Shown: positions 44,571 to 52,706 of the stretch, piece after piece
Layout: every line of letters starts with the position of its first letter
How positions within the stretch are numbered: position 1 is the stretch's first letter
Source of the DNA: Secundilactobacillus odoratitofui DSM 19909 = JCM 15043
GTDB lineage: Bacteria; Bacillota; Bacilli; Lactobacillales; Lactobacillaceae
Reading direction: 5' to 3'
DNA length: 64,000 nt
Assembly (NCBI RefSeq): GCF_001434895.1
Contig: NZ_AZEE01000029.1
Coordinates: forward strand, 225,267 to 289,266
Notes under the pieces: generated by a model
Told to the model about the DNA's origin: nothing
The model's input: only the letters and a program-made list of their open reading frames with translations
The model's database searches: none
Made by a program: the position numbers and the translations under genes

Positions 44571-44614
44571 AAAAAGTCACTATCATGTTCAATCGAACGT
44601 GATGGTGACCTTTT
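44571..44614. terminator. bidirectional terminator
   Basis: AAAAGTCAC-TATCA paired with TGATGGTGACCTTTT enclosing GTTC/GAAC, between the XRE gene and the convergent DMT gene. Confidence 0.75.
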
Positions 44615-44624
44615 ATTTCCCGGG

Positions 44625-45533
44625 TTATTTTTGTGGCACGGGTTTTGGTCCACTCACTGCAATCGCCTGTAAAAATGCGGTGGCTAAAATCATCGCACCA
44701 CCAAGCATCTCTGGTAAGCCGAATGCTGTGTGCAGAATCAAAATGGATAAGACCGTTGCCGTGAACGGTTCAAACGAGCTCAGCATTCCTGTCGTTGCCG
44801 GCAAAATGTAGTTTAAACTTTGTAAGTACAAAAGGTAGGCGAACATCGTCCCAAACGTTGCAACGAAGAGCACGCCACCCCAACTCATCAAATTCAGATT
44901 CGGTAGCGGTGTCATGACAATGTGTGGCATAAACACCAGACTCCCAATCAACATCGCCCAACCCGTCACAACTTTGGCATCGTACTTTTGTAGTAACCGA
45001 ATTGGAATCAACGTATAAAGCGCTTGGCCCACACCGGCCATGACGCCCCAAAAAACAGCGGCTGGTGCCAATTGTAAACGATCAAACTGTCCCTTAGTTA
45101 CTAACAAGTATGTACCAAATAGCGCGATGACCATCGAAATTGCGTCAATTCGACGTGGCAGTCGCCAATGACGAATCGCGAGATACAAAATGATAAACAG
45201 CGGCCCTAAAAATTGCAAAATTGTCGCAGTTGGCGCATTACCATGCTTAACCGCCATGAAATACGAATACTGAGATGGAATCATTCCGAATAAGGCAAAG
45301 GCAATTAATAACGTCCAATCTTGCCAATGATGCCAAATGGCAAGAACCTCTTTTGTGTTGGTAACGCTACTCCAAATCACCAGCAACAGTCCCGCAATGG
45401 CTAGACGTACACCAACTAACCATCCTGGTTCAACTGGCTGCTTGGAAAACAAATACTGGGCTGTCACACCTGACATACCCCAAAACGTGGTGCCGACAAT
45501 GGCACAGGTGAGTCCCTTTCGTTTATCGGTCAC
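44625..45533 (-). CDS. EamA/DMT family exporter
   Basis: A 302-residue ten-helix protein made of two EamA repeats (about residues 8-140 and 155-290). GLTCAIVGTTFWGMSGVTAQYLF opens the first and AAVFWGVMAGVGQALYTL the second. Family members export amino acids or metabolites. It begins at GTG 45533, 8 nt after GAGG. A second EamA protein is at 52707. Substrate unknown. Confidence 0.75.
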   Translation of the reverse strand: MTDKRKGLTCAIVGTTFWGMSGVTAQYLFSKQPVEPGWLVGVRLAIAGLLLVIWSSVTNTKEVLAIWHHWQDWTLLIAFALFGMIPSQYSYFMAVKHGNAPTATILQFLGPLFIILYLAIRHWRLPRRIDAISMVIALFGTYLLVTKGQFDRLQLAPAAVFWGVMAGVGQALYTLIPIRLLQKYDAKVVTGWAMLIGSLVFMPHIVMTPLPNLNLMSWGGVLFVATFGTMFAYLLYLQSLNYILPATTGMLSSFEPFTATVLSILILHTAFGLPEMLGGAMILATAFLQAIAVSGPKPVPQK

Positions 45534-45626
45534 CTTAAGATCCTCACTTCCATTAAAAGTCTCTGAGTATTATCTTAGAGGGTCTCCTCGTGAATGTAAA
45601 TCTTTTTTGGAAATCGTCATAGACAA

Positions 45627-45671
45627 CAAAAAGAGCGTAGCCGACTCAATACTGTCAACTACCGCTCTTTA
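45627..45671. terminator. bidirectional terminator
   Basis: AAAGAGCG-TAG / CTA-CCGCTCTTT type hairpin between the DMT promoter region and the OppA stop; on the minus strand it terminates oppA. Confidence 0.65.
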
Positions 45672-45702
45672 TAATTTTTTATCGTAAAGTAATCTTGTTC
45701 AG

Positions 45703-47328
45703 TTATTTAATTGAAGCCCGTGTGTAATCCGCAAAACCGGCCACGTGATAAGCAACCCCAGTTAACTTCGAGTTAACGAGGTGAGATTCCTTCACGTAAT
45801 ATAGCGGGATAATCCCGGTTTGATCTTGTAAGCGGTTCTCCGCCGCACGTAAGTTGCGCCAGTATGCAGTCTGCGTTGAAGCCGACTTAGCTTTTTCAAC
45901 CAATGTATCGTAGGTCTTATCGCTGTAATGCCCTGGATTCATAGCGTTACCTGAGGTCAAAATGCCCAAGTAGTTGATTGGATCAGCAAAATCAGCTAAC
46001 CAGTACCACTGACTCATGGTAAATTTACCACTGGTCTTACGATCAGCAAACCCCTTATCCGGTAGGTTACTGATTTCAACCTTAGCACCGGACAAGTTTT
46101 CTTCAACTTGGCTTTGGACGAACTGTGCGACATTCTTCGTCACATCTTGGTCGTCACCAATAATCGAAATGTTAACCTTACCACTAATCCCTGCTTCCTT
46201 CAGACCTTCAGCCCAAAGTTGCTTGGCTTTTTTGACGTTTGGCTTGTACGTTGTGCTGGTTTCCTTGCTAAAGTCTTTGCCAGTGGTTGGATCGGTTGAA
46301 GTTCCTGGACTAACAAAACTACTTGCAGCAGTTGAACCATCCGCTAAGACCTTGCTTGCTAATTGTTGCTTATCAATCACGAGTGAGAGTGCTTGGCGAA
46401 GTTTCTTGTTAGCCAGTGGTTGGCCATTACGTTGATTAAGCTGTAAATAATACGTCCAAGCTTTAGGCACACGCTTCAGATTTTTATTACCCTGAAGGTT
46501 CTTAGCAGTGACACCTGAAATTGTGGCATCATCTAGCTCGCCCTTAGTAAACAAGTTATGGGCTGTGTTAGCATCCTTCACAGTCTGATACTTAATCTCA
46601 TCAAGCTTAATCGCTTTTTTATCCCAATAGTGACTATTTTTCTCTAACGTATAGCTGTCGTTAGTACCTGTCCAACCCGTAATCTTAAAGGCTCCATTAG
46701 AAACGGTATTCTTCGCCGTTGTGCCATAAGCCTTAGTTCCCACTTTTTCGACAAATGGCTTATCTTGTGGCATAAAGACGGGCATCGCAACCAGTTTATT
46801 AAAGTAGGCCATTGGATGATCGAGTGTAATCGTCAAGGTCCGCTTACTGGTTGCCTTAATTCCGAGTGTCTTGTAGGATTTTTTACCAGCAATAATTGCG
46901 TCAGCGTTTTTAATGCCACTGAAGACATACGTGTAAACTGGATTATTTTTTGGATTCAATGAACGTTTCCAAGAGTACTCAAAGTCAGCAGCGGTCACTG
47001 GATCACCGTTACTCCACTTAGCATTCTTGCGGATATGGAAAACATACTTTTTACCATTATCCGTTGGTTTTTCAATCTGAGTTGCCATCGCTGCCACTGG
47101 TTGATCCTTGTCGTTTAAGCGATAGAGTCCTTCAGAAATGTTGGTCAACGTATTAAACTCAGGCATGGTTGCCTGATTCGTATTGTCCAAGCTCGTTAAG
47201 TCAGAAGTTTGCATTAGCGCGATGCTCTTCTTACTTGATTGATTGGCGTTGTTACTGCTACATCCCGCTAAAACCACGGCAGCAAGTAACGTCACAGTTC
47301 CCAACAACAACCCATTTTTCTTCTTCAC
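45703..47328 (-). CDS. oligopeptide-binding lipoprotein OppA
   Basis: A 541-residue extracellular peptide receptor with a lipoprotein signal (VVLAGCSSN lipobox, Cys about 23). SNGDPVTAADFEYSWKRSLNP at about 95-115 and NGAFKITGWTGTNDSY are the SBP family 5 signatures. It starts at GTG 47328 behind AGAGGG. It is the intact paralogue of the broken gene at 23740. No Opp permease or ATPase genes are adjacent, so it must deliver peptides to a transporter encoded elsewhere. Confidence 0.88.
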   Translation of the reverse strand: MKKKNGLLLGTVTLLAAVVLAGCSSNNANQSSKKSIALMQTSDLTSLDNTNQATMPEFNTLTNISEGLYRLNDKDQPVAAMATQIEKPTDNGKKYVFHIRKNAKWSNGDPVTAADFEYSWKRSLNPKNNPVYTYVFSGIKNADAIIAGKKSYKTLGIKATSKRTLTITLDHPMAYFNKLVAMPVFMPQDKPFVEKVGTKAYGTTAKNTVSNGAFKITGWTGTNDSYTLEKNSHYWDKKAIKLDEIKYQTVKDANTAHNLFTKGELDDATISGVTAKNLQGNKNLKRVPKAWTYYLQLNQRNGQPLANKKLRQALSLVIDKQQLASKVLADGSTAASSFVSPGTSTDPTTGKDFSKETSTTYKPNVKKAKQLWAEGLKEAGISGKVNISIIGDDQDVTKNVAQFVQSQVEENLSGAKVEISNLPDKGFADRKTSGKFTMSQWYWLADFADPINYLGILTSGNAMNPGHYSDKTYDTLVEKAKSASTQTAYWRNLRAAENRLQDQTGIIPLYYVKESHLVNSKLTGVAYHVAGFADYTRASIK

Positions 47329-47525
47329 AGGAATCCCTCTTTTCCCAGAAGGTATTCGGTTCGACTACTCATAGTTTAGCAGATGTTGCGCTGTATTTCT
47401 GCAAATTTGTTGCAAAATAATCAAACAAAGTTAACGATTTGATACGTTTTCAAGCAAAATGCTGACAGGCCGCCAAAACTGCTTTATGATAGCAGGTAAT
47501 TTATCAATGATTAAGGAGCATCTAC

Positions 47526-48074
47526 ATGAGTTTATTGAATAATCCGATTACCCAGACCAGTAACCTTGGCTTAGTCATTATCGATGTTCAATCCGGTTCA
47601 AAATACCTAGCAGAGCACGTTTTCAAGAAACTTAGCCCGACAAATTTTGAACAAATCGTCAGCAATAATCAACGCCTAATCGATGCCTTCGTGGCGCATA
47701 ATCTGCCCGTTTTCATCGTCACAATGCATCCTAAAATGTTTCCCAAGTTGATTAATGACACGTTTTCACGGCCGTTACTAACTGCCAAAGCCACCAACAC
47801 TTATCACGTGCAGAAAAAAACGGCCAGTGCCTTCAAAGAGCCTACCTTCTTGGACGCATTGCAACAATCAGGCGTGAAACACCTCGTTATCACGGGTTTT
47901 ACTGCTGATAATGGTGTTCGTAAAACAGTGCGTGACGGGCAGCGAGAAGGCTACGCTGCGACCGTCATTACCGATGCCATCGTGGCCAAAAGCAACGAAC
48001 TCTATCAAGAAGCAATCAGAACCTTCGCACAAGTTGCCGATACAGACGCAATGATCGCTTCGTTAAACGCATAA
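47526..48074 (+). CDS. isochorismatase-fold hydrolase lacking the nucleophilic cysteine
   Basis: A 182-residue protein with the Rossmann-like isochorismatase fold. LGLVIIDVQ provides the first catalytic Asp and the lysine of VQKKTASAF the second residue. In the motif VITGFTADNGVRKTVRDG the position of the usual nucleophilic Cys is Gly, as in true isochorismatases (EntB type) and unlike nicotinamidases and other cysteine hydrolases. Therefore amidase activity is unlikely. Monocistronic, with TAAGGAGCATCTAC as ribosome site. Confidence 0.72.
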   Translation: MSLLNNPITQTSNLGLVIIDVQSGSKYLAEHVFKKLSPTNFEQIVSNNQRLIDAFVAHNLPVFIVTMHPKMFPKLINDTFSRPLLTAKATNTYHVQKKTASAFKEPTFLDALQQSGVKHLVITGFTADNGVRKTVRDGQREGYAATVITDAIVAKSNELYQEAIRTFAQVADTDAMIASLNA

Positions 48075-48076
48075 TT

Positions 48077-48122
48077 AAAGGCATCTAACCACCTCATGTT
48101 CAGATGGATTAGGTGCCTTTTG
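48077..48122 (+). terminator. terminator after the isochorismatase-fold gene
   Basis: AAAGGCATCTAACCAC with GGATTAGGTGCCTTT, imperfect stem and T run. Confidence 0.7.
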
Positions 48123-48212
48123 ATTAATATTACTTTGCCAAAATAATTTCAGATGAAACGAACATGCCAGTTTGATACCGCAATCTTCACGCACCACAGA
48201 AGGCTTTTCAGC

Positions 48213-49397
48213 CTACTTATTATCAACGTTCTTCACCTGAACCTGCACATAAAATACCCGGGTGCCACGATCAATCAGTTCCTGCAATAGCTGAAGTAAG
48301 ATGATGACCCATCCAAACGCCAGGGCGAAGCCAATGATTTCAAATGCTGTAAGCGATAAGTAACCCACAAAGGCGAACAACACGTCCGAGGCAACTAAGA
48401 TAGCACCAATCGTATACGATAAGCGTAAAAATTGTTTTGAGACGCCAGGCAACAACCACCGAATACCTACAATCAACCCGATAATAAAGTAGGTCAGCGC
48501 TCCTGCAATTTGATCATGGATCTCATGATACTGATGGTTATTGGGGAAAAAGCCCACTGCACCAAGGTCGATTGCCATTAGCGTTAAAATAATCCGTAAC
48601 GTCATCATCCGCAGTGATTTAGGATAAATTGGTTCTAACGAAACAAAAATGTAGTCGATCAAAGCTACCATAATCAACGCTGAAAACATGAGCGTCATAT
48701 TAAACGCCCAGCTGTTACTGGCCAATTGTGTGCCAAGAAAACTCAGATTATGCTGCCACCAACGTCGTGAACTGTTAGTTGCCATCGAAATGATGACCCC
48801 GCTAACGATTACGATGGTAAATAACCGAATCAACGTCCGGGATGACAATGACATAGCTGCAAAAATCATGACGTAGTTAATCATGCCCTCAAACACGAAA
48901 AACAGCATGGTCGACGTTAACCGATCAAAGGTTGCACCATCGAAAATTCGCCCGAACAGCCAAAACATGCCGAGCAGACCGAGTGCCAAAATCAACGCAA
49001 AGGACAAAATCACCACTGGAAAGTTTCGCCAGTAAATATGTGTCGAAAATGAATTGGTCCGGTTACGCCGTTCACGCACGAAAAAGATGCCAAACATCAA
49101 CGTGCCGATGATGACCCCACCGATTAAAACCGTTGTTCCTAATGACATGTCGCCATTCATGGGAATTTGATTTTGTTTTTTAACGGCAAAATAGACATTA
49201 AATGCGATACTGCTCAAAAGTGCGGGTAACACGATCCACCACCACGAGATTCGCTGAAATAGCGACACATCACTCGCCTGAGTTGTCAGAACCATCGTAT
49301 CGCGACTCAGTTCTAACTTAACGCTTTCTTGATCAATTAACTTGAGTTGTGAACTAACATTGTCTGGCAACTCAAGTGTGAATCTCTTTTCACTCAT
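48213..49397 (-). CDS. DUF998-like membrane protein
   Basis: A 394-residue protein. The first 60 residues are soluble (MSEKRFTLELPDNVSSQLK...), then nine to ten hydrophobic segments follow, including the DUF998-type pattern near ITLMAIDLGAVGFFPNNHQYHEIHDQIAG. Start ATG 49397 after GGGGGAAGAAGAAT; the reading to 49460 has no ribosome site. Function unknown. Monocistronic. Confidence 0.6.
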   Translation of the reverse strand: MSEKRFTLELPDNVSSQLKLIDQESVKLELSRDTMVLTTQASDVSLFQRISWWWIVLPALLSSIAFNVYFAVKKQNQIPMNGDMSLGTTVLIGGVIIGTLMFGIFFVRERRNRTNSFSTHIYWRNFPVVILSFALILALGLLGMFWLFGRIFDGATFDRLTSTMLFFVFEGMINYVMIFAAMSLSSRTLIRLFTIVIVSGVIISMATNSSRRWWQHNLSFLGTQLASNSWAFNMTLMFSALIMVALIDYIFVSLEPIYPKSLRMMTLRIILTLMAIDLGAVGFFPNNHQYHEIHDQIAGALTYFIIGLIVGIRWLLPGVSKQFLRLSYTIGAILVASDVLFAFVGYLSLTAFEIIGFALAFGWVIILLQLLQELIDRGTRVFYVQVQVKNVDNK

Positions 49398-49533
49398 ATT
49401 CTTCTTCCCCCAAATGTCTTCGTTCCTATTTTGGCGGAAATTGAGGGTTTGTACAAGCATAAATTTTATGAATAGACAGCGGTAAATGCTACTTATGGTC
49501 GCATCGACGTCCTACAACGACCCGATTAGATAC

Positions 49534-49574
49534 AAAAGTGGGTGAGCGCCTCCCGTGCGTTCACCCACTTTTTT
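49534..49574. terminator. terminator of the metal/Dps cluster
   Basis: AAAAGTGGGTGA-GCGC / GCGT-TCACCCACTTTT stem past the Dps stop at 49603. Confidence 0.8.
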
Positions 49575-49602
49575 GACTTCAACTCATCGACACTATTTAG
49601 AC

Positions 49603-50160
49603 CTAGTCGTCATCGTCATCATCGTCTTCTTCAACAAGGCCTTCCCAAGCCGATTTACCGAGAACTGCTTGTAGTTGCTGAATTGCGTGGTTATTTTGCC
49701 CTAGAAGCGTCGTCAGTGTTGCTGCCAATGCTGGCCGATCTTCCTTTTCGGCTAACTTAATTGCCCGGGTAATAAACAAGTTCTCAGTATTATAATCGTG
49801 CGCTGTAATATCAACGATTTCACTGGCACTCAAGTACTTGTTACGACCGTCCTCTGAGAGCATCTTATAATTGGTGTACTCTTCGGTAGTCGATGGTGGC
49901 AATTCATTTTCGTCAAGCAAGGCATCTGCAACGGTGTCATAATCCTGACGTGCTTGCTCAATCAACTCATCATAAAGTGGCTTAACCGCTGCACCTTCAA
50001 ACCCCTTGAGGAACCACTTGGCTTGGTGTAATTTAACGTCTAAAATTCGTAAGTTAGCGACGATGTGACCAGTCATTGCACCGGCTGTTGGGGTGTGGTG
50101 ATCGACGTCAGCTTGTTTAACTTCTGCTTGGTACTTTGCTTCTACTGCTTCGGTTGTCAT
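49603..50160 (-). CDS. Dps-like ferritin-fold protein with acidic tail
   Basis: A 185-residue four-helix protein of the Dps/ferritin-like family: HIVANLRILDVKLHQAKWFLKG matches the family helix usually ending HQYHWYVKG. The His of the HW pair is Lys here, and the following LHExFExLY-type ligand segment is replaced by AAVKPLYDEL, so the canonical interfacial ferroxidase site looks incomplete. The C-terminus ends EEDDDDDDD. It is last in the metal cluster, 36 bp after the HMA gene, with GGAGGGTTCATTC as ribosome site. Roles may include metal or DNA protection. Confidence 0.68.
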   Translation of the reverse strand: MTTEAVEAKYQAEVKQADVDHHTPTAGAMTGHIVANLRILDVKLHQAKWFLKGFEGAAVKPLYDELIEQARQDYDTVADALLDENELPPSTTEEYTNYKMLSEDGRNKYLSASEIVDITAHDYNTENLFITRAIKLAEKEDRPALAATLTTLLGQNNHAIQQLQAVLGKSAWEGLVEEDDDDDDD

Positions 50161-50196
50161 GAATGAACCCTCCTGTTATTTGGCTTAAATTCCTAG

Positions 50197-50439
50197 TTAG
50201 TTTGCTGCAACTGAGTCCTTAACCTTGATCTTCTTAACTTCGTAGCCTAACTTATCAACGACGGCTGCTAACTGTTCTGCAGAAACTTGACTGTCGTCAA
50301 AATCGGCCTTAGCCTTGCTGGCGTTAAATAATACTTGAACTTTCTCAACACCCGCTTGATTTTGAAGGGCACTTTGAATTTTAGTCATACATGATGGGCA
50401 AGTTAAGCCGTCTAGTTGTAAAATTGCACGTTTTGTCAT
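50197..50439 (-). CDS. HMA-domain metallochaperone (CopZ-like)
   Basis: An 80-residue single heavy-metal-associated domain, ferredoxin-like fold, with LDGLTCPSCMTKIQSAL giving the CxxC metal site and LGYEVKKI the closing strand. It would shuttle Cu(I), or possibly Zn/Cd, to the P-type ATPase encoded just upstream. ATG 50439 follows GTGGAGGTCTTAATT. It has its own dyad-bearing promoter region (50497-50518), the same dyad as the ATPase gene. Confidence 0.82.
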   Translation of the reverse strand: MTKRAILQLDGLTCPSCMTKIQSALQNQAGVEKVQVLFNASKAKADFDDSQVSAEQLAAVVDKLGYEVKKIKVKDSVAAN

Positions 50440-50496
50440 AATTAAGACCTCCACTGTTTTTTGATTATCTATAGTCTAATCGCTTTAATGTCATTT

Positions 50497-50518
50497 GAAC
50501 TTGACGTATATCAAGTTC
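50497..50518. promoter_or_regulatory. FNR-like dyad upstream of the HMA gene
   Basis: GAACTTGA-N6-TCAAGTTC, inner form TTGAC-N4-ATCAA on the plus strand and TTGAT-N4-GTCAA on the minus. A matching AACTTGA-N6-TCAAGTT lies at 52497-52516. Suggests one Crp/Fnr (FLP) or metal-responsive regulator for both. Confidence 0.6.
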
Positions 50519-50525
50519 GCTCAAT

Positions 50526-52439
50526 TTATCTGCCCGAAGTGCTTAATTTGGCAGCTTGCGGCTGTGGTGTTGGCTTCAGTTTGCCATAACCAATCAACCG
50601 CATTGCGTTGAAGATGACCACGAGAATGCTAAATTCGTGGACGAACATGCCGCTGGCCATGTAGATAAACCCAAGAATCAGGCCAATGAGTAAGAAGACC
50701 ACGACACCAATTGCAATTAAGATATTTTCCTTCGTGTTGATAACTGTCTTCTTCGACAGCGCATAGGCGTGGACGAGTGCGTCGAAACTCGATTGCATTA
50801 AAACCACATCGGAGGTTTCAATTGCAACGTCGGTACCGCTACCCATGGCAATCCCAATCTGAGCGGTTGCGATGGCGGGGCTGTCATTGATACCGTCACC
50901 AACAAAGGCAACGTGTTGTCCCCCATCCTTAAATTGCTTGATGTACGTTACTTTATCTTCAGGCATCAGTTCGGCATGAACTTCATCGATGCCAATTTGC
51001 TCAGCAACGTATTGTGCCGTTACGTGGTTATCACCAGTCAGCATGACTAAGTGCTTAGCACCATGGTCACGTAATGCTTGGAGTTGCGCTTTGATACCTG
51101 GTCGAATCACATCTGAAACGCCTAGAATTAAACTTAATTGACCATCAACGGCCACCATGACAACGGAACTACCAGTTGCTTGAACATCCGCCAAATCTTG
51201 ATTTTGTTGCGCTGATAGTGTGACTTGGTTAGCTGTCATCAGCTTTAGGTTACCCACTAACACGTGGTGTTGGTCGATATCTGCGACTAAGCCTTGACCC
51301 TTCACCGTTTCATTGTCAGCGACGTTCAGTGCTTCAAACGCTAATTGTTGCTTAGCAACGTAGGCTGTAATGGCCCGTCCAAGTGGGTGATCGGATAATT
51401 GCTCAGCCCGAGCCACCAAAGTCAGTGCTAAATCAGCATCAGCTGCATAGGTTTTGACTGTCGAAACCGCCGTATTGCCTAGCGTTAGCGTCCCGGTCTT
51501 ATCAAACACAAAAGTATCAACCTTTGAGAAATCATCCATTACAGCGCCACCCTTTAGCAAAATGCCACGTTTAGCACCGTTACCGATTCCCGCAACGTTT
51601 GAGACTGGCGCACCAATCACTAGGGCTCCTGGGCAACCAAGGACTAAAACGGTAATGGCGGTTGGAAAATCACGGGTGAAAATGTAGACCAACAATGCAA
51701 TTACTAAGACGGCAGGTGTGTAGTACTGGGCAAATTTATCGATGAACGATTCAGCTGGTGATTTTGCATCCTGTGCATCCTCAACTAATTCAATAATCTT
51801 GCCAAAAGTGGTATCTTCGCCCACTTTGGTTGCTTCAACCGTCACAGTACCATTGCTTAAAATAGAACCAGAGAATACATCGTCGCCGTTAGTTTTAGCA
51901 ACCGCCTTAGACTCGCCGGTAATTACGGCTTCATCCAAATAACCGGCACCGTCAATAATCTTACCGTCAACTGGCACTGAGGCCCCCGTCTTAACGAGCA
52001 CGTGGTCACCTTCATCAACGTCATCAATATCAACCTCTTCTTCGTGACCGTCACCATCTACCACAATCGCTGTTGCCGGTGCCATTTCGGTCAATGACTT
52101 AATTGATTCACGGGTCTTAGTGAGTGTCCGTTGTTCGAGGTAACTCCCGAATAGGAACAAGAAGGTGACAATTGCGGATTCGTTATACTCACCAATGATG
52201 AACGCACCGATTACCGCAATACTGACCAGCAGTTCGATACTGATAACTTTTACTTTTAACGCTTGGTAGGCGTGCATCATAATTGGCACGGCCGCAATAA
52301 TTGAGGCAAGAATCAAAGCCCCGTTATAAACAACCGTTGCATCTAAAACATATTTGCCAATATAGCCAATGGCAATCAAGACTGCGCTAATCAACGTCAA
52401 TTGGGTTTGGTGTTGCTGAATAAATCGCTGCGCTTTCAT
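50526..52439 (-). CDS. heavy-metal P1B-type ATPase with CPG membrane motif
   Basis: A 637-residue P1B ATPase without an N-terminal HMA domain. TGES (174-177) is in the actuator, DKTGT with phosphorylated Asp313 in the P domain, SDHPLGRAI in the N domain, and GDGINDSPAI in the hinge. The helix motif is CPG (269-271), not CPC or SPC, and the last helices carry MFVHEFSILVVIFNAMRL, so metal specificity cannot be read with confidence; Cu, Zn/Cd and Fe export are all possible. The HMA and Dps-like genes follow within 70 and 40 bp. Confidence 0.82.
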   Translation of the reverse strand: MKAQRFIQQHQTQLTLISAVLIAIGYIGKYVLDATVVYNGALILASIIAAVPIMMHAYQALKVKVISIELLVSIAVIGAFIIGEYNESAIVTFLFLFGSYLEQRTLTKTRESIKSLTEMAPATAIVVDGDGHEEEVDIDDVDEGDHVLVKTGASVPVDGKIIDGAGYLDEAVITGESKAVAKTNGDDVFSGSILSNGTVTVEATKVGEDTTFGKIIELVEDAQDAKSPAESFIDKFAQYYTPAVLVIALLVYIFTRDFPTAITVLVLGCPGALVIGAPVSNVAGIGNGAKRGILLKGGAVMDDFSKVDTFVFDKTGTLTLGNTAVSTVKTYAADADLALTLVARAEQLSDHPLGRAITAYVAKQQLAFEALNVADNETVKGQGLVADIDQHHVLVGNLKLMTANQVTLSAQQNQDLADVQATGSSVVMVAVDGQLSLILGVSDVIRPGIKAQLQALRDHGAKHLVMLTGDNHVTAQYVAEQIGIDEVHAELMPEDKVTYIKQFKDGGQHVAFVGDGINDSPAIATAQIGIAMGSGTDVAIETSDVVLMQSSFDALVHAYALSKKTVINTKENILIAIGVVVFLLIGLILGFIYMASGMFVHEFSILVVIFNAMRLIGYGKLKPTPQPQAAKLSTSGR

Positions 52440-52496
52440 TTGAATCGCTCCTTCACTTAATTGATGACTTTAGTTTAAAGCGCTTTATGAAGGATT

Positions 52497-52516
52497 AACT
52501 TGATGCAGGTCAAGTT
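52497..52516. promoter_or_regulatory. FNR-like dyad upstream of the metal ATPase
   Basis: AACTTGA-TGCAGG-TCAAGTT; on the minus strand the inner form is TTGAC-N4-ATCAA and overlaps a TTGACC -35 box facing the ATPase. It lies 58 bp from the ATPase start and also upstream of the DMT leader promoter (TATAAT 52544-52549). Confidence 0.6.
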
Positions 52517-52586
52517 GAGGATATTTTTCAAGAAATTTTGTCGTATAATAGATGATTGTTATCTATTAATGAAAGTAGGTGTCAAA

Positions 52587-52634
52587 ATGCTCTTTTCAGA
52601 ACTCTTCGAAAATGATCAACCAGTATTGGCCTAA
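52587..52634 (+). CDS. 15-residue leader peptide upstream of the DMT exporter
   Basis: ATG 52587 follows AGTAGGTG by 7 nt and encodes MLFSELFENDQPVLA. It is too short to be more than a regulatory leader. The stop codon sits inside the left arm of a hairpin, GCCTAAC (52629-52635) with GTTAGGC (52659-52665), followed by ATTTTACC, so ribosome position could control folding and expression of the gene at 52707. Confidence 0.5.
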   Translation: MLFSELFENDQPVLA

Positions 52635-52669
52635 CGCCTTTCACTGGAAACTCTCTCTGTTAGGCGATT
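52629..52669 (+). promoter_or_regulatory. attenuator-like hairpin between leader peptide and DMT gene
   Basis: Seven-bp perfect stem with a 23-nt loop containing pyrimidine-rich CTCTCTCT, then GATTTT. It begins in the leader's last codons. Weak as an intrinsic terminator, so translation-coupled folding is as likely. Confidence 0.45.
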
Positions 52670-52706
52670 TTACCAATTAAAATCAAACATAACGGAGCGT
52701 AATACT

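Noticed and set aside
52440-52516. CopY box or CsoR site for the metal ATPase
   Set aside because: No TACAnnTGTA and no G-tract dyad are present; only the AACTTGA-N6-TCAAGTT dyad is seen.
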